Part shown: positions 60,995 through 64,000 of the stretch, one piece after another
How positions within the stretch are numbered: position 1 is the first letter of the stretch
Layout of the letters: each line of letters starts with the position of its first letter
Origin: Gilvimarinus gilvus
GTDB taxonomy: Bacteria; Pseudomonadota; Gammaproteobacteria; Pseudomonadales; Cellvibrionaceae
Direction of reading: 5' to 3'
Length of the DNA stretch: 64,000 nucleotides
Assembly (NCBI RefSeq): GCF_030518155.1
Contig: NZ_JAULRU010000570.1
Coordinates: forward strand, 62,001 to 126,000
Notes under the pieces: generated by a model
What the model was told of the DNA's origin: nothing
Databases searched by the model: none
What the model saw: the letters and a program-made list of their open reading frames with translations, nothing else
Program-made: the position numbers and the translations under genes

Positions 60995-63598
60995 ATGAAA
61001 AGCGCTGAAATTCGCGACGCCTTTTTGCGTTACTTCGAGTCCAAGGGACACAGCATTGTGCCTTCCAGTTCATTGGTGCCGGGCAACGACCCGACCTTGC
61101 TGTTTACCAATGCGGGCATGAACCAGTTTAAGGATGTCTTTCTGGGGGCCGACAAACGCTCTTACAGTCGTGCCACCAGCTCGCAGCGCTGCGTGCGCGC
61201 CGGCGGTAAGCACAATGATTTGGAAAACGTCGGCTATACCGCTCGCCACCATACCTTTTTCGAAATGCTGGGTAACTTCAGTTTTGGCGATTACTTTAAG
61301 CGCGACGCGATTCAGTTTGCCTGGGAATTTTTAACCGGTGTACTTAAATTGCCGGAAGATCGGCTGTGGATTACCGTGCATATCTCCGATGACGAAGCGG
61401 CCGATATTTGGCTCAAGGAAATAGGCGTAAGCGCCGATCGCTTCTCACGCCTCGATGAAGACAACTTTTGGCAAATGGGTGACACCGGTCCTTGCGGCCC
61501 CAGTTCGGAAATCTTTTTCGACCACGGCGCGGACATTCCCGGCGGCCCACCGGGCAGCGCAAACGATGACCTCGATCGCTACATTGAAATTTGGAATCTG
61601 GTGTTCATGCAGTTCGAGCGCCAGAGCGACGGCGAACTCAAACCCTTGCCCAATCCATCCATTGATACCGGTATGGGCCTTGAGCGCATCGCGGCGGTTA
61701 TGCAGGGTGTTCACAACAACTACGACATCGACCTGTTTCAGCACTTGTTAAAAGCGGCAGCCGCGGCCACAGGTAGCACCGATTTGGCAAACAAATCCCT
61801 GCGCGTTATTGCCGACCATATTCGCTCCAGTGCGTTTTTAATCAGTGACGGTGTGTTGCCCTCGAACGAAGGCCGCGGCTATGTGCTGCGCCGCATTATT
61901 CGCCGCGCGATTCGTCACGGCCACAAGCTGGGCCAGTCCGGCAACTTCTTTCATACGCTGGTTTCGGCTCTGGCCGATGTTATGGGCCAAGCCTACCCGG
62001 AGTTGATCGAGCGCCAGGCGCAAATCGCCAAGGTGTTACTGGCCGAGGAAGAACAGTTCGCCAAAACCCTCGACAAGGGTATGTCGGTTTTGGAAGACGC
62101 CCTGTCTGCCCTTAAAGGCAAAGAAATTCCCGGCGATGTGGTGTTCACCTTGTACGACACCTACGGCTTTCCGCTCGACTTAACGGCCGACATTGCCCGC
62201 GAGCGCGATCTGACCATTGATGAAGCCGGCTACACAGCCGCTATGGACGCGCAGCGCAAACGCGCCCGCGCCGCCGGCGCCTTTAAAGTGGATTACACCC
62301 AGCTTACTCTGGATGTTCCCGCCACTGAATTTACCGGTTACTCAGAACTGGCAGGCGCCAGCCAAGTGCTGTTGGTGGTGAACGAAGGCAACGTGATTGA
62401 TCACGCCGGTGAGGGCGACGAGGTTGCTCTGGTGCTGGACCAAACGCCCTTTTACGCCGAGTCTGGCGGTCAGGTAGGCGACAGCGGTTATATCGACGCC
62501 GACGGCATGCGCTTTGAAGTGCGCGACTGCGTCAAACAGGGCAACCACTTTTTGCACGTGGGCCGGGTACTGACCGGCTCGGTCAAAACCGGCGACAGCG
62601 TGCGCGGTGAAGTGACCTCCGAGGTGCGTCAGGCCACAGCGCTGAATCACTCGGCCACCCACTTAATGCACGCGGCCTTGCGTCAGGTGCTGGGTGAGCA
62701 CGTCACGCAAAAAGGCTCACTGGTGGATTCCGAGCGCTTGCGTTTTGACTTCTCCCATTTCGAGTCTGTGAAGCCCGAAGAAATTAAAGCCATCGAGGCT
62801 TTGGTGAACGAACAAATTCTCGCCAATACACCGGTGACCACCGAGCTGTGCGATATGGAAGCCGCGCAAGAAAAAGGCGCCATGGCACTGTTTGGTGAAA
62901 AGTACGGTGAGCAAGTGCGCGTGCTTAGCATGGGCCAGAACAATTTCTCGGTAGAACTGTGCGGCGGTACTCACGTGGCGCGCACGGGCGATATCGGCCA
63001 AATGCGTATTGTCAGTGAATCGGGTATTGCCTCGGGCGTGCGCCGCATTGAAGCCATTACCGGTAAAAATGCCCTGGCCGCCTTCGACAGCGCCCAGCAG
63101 CGTTTGGCCGAAGCGGCGAGCCTGATTAAGGCAACTCCCGATAACTTGCTGGAAAAACTCGAGCAGTTAAACGCGGCCAACCGCAAGTTAGAGAAAGACC
63201 TCAACCAACTGAAAACCAAACTGGCCACCGCCGGTAGCCGTGATCTTACCGCTGAGGCGGTCGAGGTGGATGGCATTAAAGTATTGGCGGCCAAGCTGGA
63301 AGGCGCCGATGCCAAATCGCTGCGCGATAGCGCCGATCAGCTTAAAAACAAACTGGGTAGTGGCGTGGTATTACTCGCCGCCGATGACGACGGCAAGGTC
63401 GCGCTCGTGGCGGGCGTTACCAAAGATGTGACCGGCCGTGTAAAAGCGGGCGACCTGATGCGCATGGTCGCGGAGAAAGTCGGCGGTAAAGGCGGCGGTC
63501 GGCCGGATATGGCGCAAGGTGGTGGCACCGATGTGGCCGCCATCGACGGTGCGCTGGCCGCGGTTGTGCCCTGGGTTAAAGAGCAAATCGGCGCCTAA
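60995..63598 (+). CDS. alaS: Alanyl-tRNA synthetase
   Basis: The 867-residue protein has all AlaRS parts: the class II core ([44 protein letters not shown]), the editing domain with HSATH near 550 and CGGTH near 655, and the C-terminal coiled coil and glycine-rich C-Ala domain ending [12 protein letters not shown]. It charges tRNA-Ala. Its gene is followed, as in many gammaproteobacteria, by lysC. Confidence 0.98.
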   Translation: MKSAEIRDAFLRYFESKGHSIVPSSSLVPGNDPTLLFTNAGMNQFKDVFLGADKRSYSRATSSQRCVRAGGKHNDLENVGYTARHHTFFEMLGNFSFGDYFKRDAIQFAWEFLTGVLKLPEDRLWITVHISDDEAADIWLKEIGVSADRFSRLDEDNFWQMGDTGPCGPSSEIFFDHGADIPGGPPGSANDDLDRYIEIWNLVFMQFERQSDGELKPLPNPSIDTGMGLERIAAVMQGVHNNYDIDLFQHLLKAAAAATGSTDLANKSLRVIADHIRSSAFLISDGVLPSNEGRGYVLRRIIRRAIRHGHKLGQSGNFFHTLVSALADVMGQAYPELIERQAQIAKVLLAEEEQFAKTLDKGMSVLEDALSALKGKEIPGDVVFTLYDTYGFPLDLTADIARERDLTIDEAGYTAAMDAQRKRARAAGAFKVDYTQLTLDVPATEFTGYSELAGASQVLLVVNEGNVIDHAGEGDEVALVLDQTPFYAESGGQVGDSGYIDADGMRFEVRDCVKQGNHFLHVGRVLTGSVKTGDSVRGEVTSEVRQATALNHSATHLMHAALRQVLGEHVTQKGSLVDSERLRFDFSHFESVKPEEIKAIEALVNEQILANTPVTTELCDMEAAQEKGAMALFGEKYGEQVRVLSMGQNNFSVELCGGTHVARTGDIGQMRIVSESGIASGVRRIEAITGKNALAAFDSAQQRLAEAASLIKATPDNLLEKLEQLNAANRKLEKDLNQLKTKLATAGSRDLTAEAVEVDGIKVLAAKLEGADAKSLRDSADQLKNKLGSGVVLLAADDDGKVALVAGVTKDVTGRVKAGDLMRMVAEKVGGKGGGRPDMAQGGGTDVAAIDGALAAVVPWVKEQIGA

Positions 63599-63759
63599 AC
63601 GGTGTCTATGACGGTTTTATGGCCAAGATGTTAAAAATTGTATAACAGGGAAACAAACTGTTTAACATTTGTCTTAGTTTAGTGTTTAATTGCGGCCTTT
63701 TTTGCCCAACTGCATAGAAATGCGCCAATTAAACGGATTGTGTGAGGAATAGGCCGAGA
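63599..63759 (+). promoter_or_regulatory. Upstream region of lysC
   Basis: An AT-rich 161-base gap with several TTTAAC/TTTAAT repeats (about 63645-63690); a promoter is probable but not resolvable by eye. It is too short to hold a lysine riboswitch. Confidence 0.35.
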
Positions 63760-64000
63760 ATGAGCTTATTGGTACAGAAGTATGGCGGTACCTCAGTAGG
63801 GACCGTAGAACGCATTGGGGCGGTAGCGGATAAAGTTGCCGGCTTCAGGGAGCAGGGCCACGATATGGTGGTTGTGGTTTCCGCCATGAGTGGCGAGACC
63901 AACCGCTTGATTGCGTTGGCGAACGATATTCAGGAGCGGCCAGACCCACGGGAAATGGACGTTCTGGTGTCTACCGGCGAACAAGTGACCATAGCACTGC
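63760..64000 (+). CDS. lysC: Aspartate kinase (N-terminal part, cut by window edge)
   Basis: The visible 80 codons begin [19 protein letters not shown], containing the KYGGTSVG substrate/ATP-site motif, then [14 protein letters not shown] and VSTGEQV, all diagnostic of aspartokinase. It phosphorylates aspartate, the first step to lysine, threonine and methionine. The gene continues beyond the window, so its regulatory ACT domains are not seen. The alaS neighbour is usual for this gene. Confidence 0.95.
   Translation, partial: MSLLVQKYGGTSVGTVERIGAVADKVAGFREQGHDMVVVVSAMSGETNRLIALANDIQERPDPREMDVLVSTGEQVTIAL

Noticed and set aside
63599-63759. Lysine riboswitch before lysC
   Set aside because: The gap is only 161 bases and lacks the GC-paired multi-stem layout of that riboswitch.

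Overview
The window is bacterial chromosome, probably from a marine, polysaccharide-degrading gammaproteobacterium of the Cellvibrio/Saccharophagus/Teredinibacter type. Three things suggest this: dense carbohydrate-active enzymes carrying lipoprotein, Sec and Tat signals; a large SusC-like TonB-dependent receptor; and a housekeeping end with Entner-Doudoroff genes followed by Trm112-like protein, alaS and lysC. The taxonomic placement is inference from gene content, since no 16S gene or marker search was available. I found no tRNA, rRNA, CRISPR array, insertion sequence or phage gene.

Layout. (1) 1-4841, minus strand: lutB (partial), lutA, rhaI and rhaEW, which carry L-rhamnose to DHAP and L-lactate and then oxidise the lactate. 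(2) 5073-10254, plus strand: NCS1-like permease, rhamnulokinase-like FGGY kinase and a PL11 rhamnogalacturonan lyase lipoprotein. (3) 10619-19150: a DUF1080 protein, a TonB-dependent receptor (minus strand), and a 1293-residue PL11 lyase with Fn3-like repeats and a CBM35-like end. (4) 19569-24653: TRAP transporter dctPQM and a Tat-exported GH42 beta-galactosidase. (5) 24841-36849: a Tat lipoprotein PL26 exo-lyase, cytoplasmic GH105, rhaM, a YesU-like DUF1961 lipoprotein, a second PL26, and a GH115-CE12 fusion. (6) 36864-39286, minus strand: tandem CE12 acetylesterase and a TIM-barrel isomerase-like protein. (7) 39864-44042: PPi-type phosphofructokinase, class I aldolase, kduI and kduD. (8) 44194-50109: an aldo/keto reductase, a four-gene esterase / NodB deacetylase / BlaI / M56-M23 operon, and a GH84. 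(9) 50461-59624: a contiguous pgi-edd-zwf-pgl-eda-gap-pyk cluster. (10) 59718-64000: an M23 protein, a Trm112-like protein, alaS and the start of lysC.

How it fits together (inference from family functions). Regions 1-7 look like one rhamnogalacturonan-I utilisation locus. Acetyl groups are removed by the CE12 domains and side chains by GH42 and GH115. PL11 endo-lyases and PL26 exo-lyases cut the backbone to unsaturated galacturonosyl-rhamnose. The TonB receptor and TRAP system import it, and GH105 splits it in the cytoplasm. The uronate half goes through KduI and KduD to KDG, then (via a KDG kinase not in this window) to KDPG and the Eda encoded at 56.5 kb. The rhamnose half goes through RhaM, RhaI, the kinase and RhaEW to DHAP and lactate. 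The PPi-PFK and aldolase join the DHAP branch to the Entner-Doudoroff genes. No sugar-responsive regulator, KDG kinase, alpha-rhamnosidase or GH28 is encoded here; the only regulator is the BlaI-like protein.

The most unusual architectures are the GH115-CE12 fusion, the BlaR1-like M56 protease whose sensor position holds an intact LytM/M23 domain, and the tandem CE12 protein whose second domain has Glu in place of the catalytic Asp.
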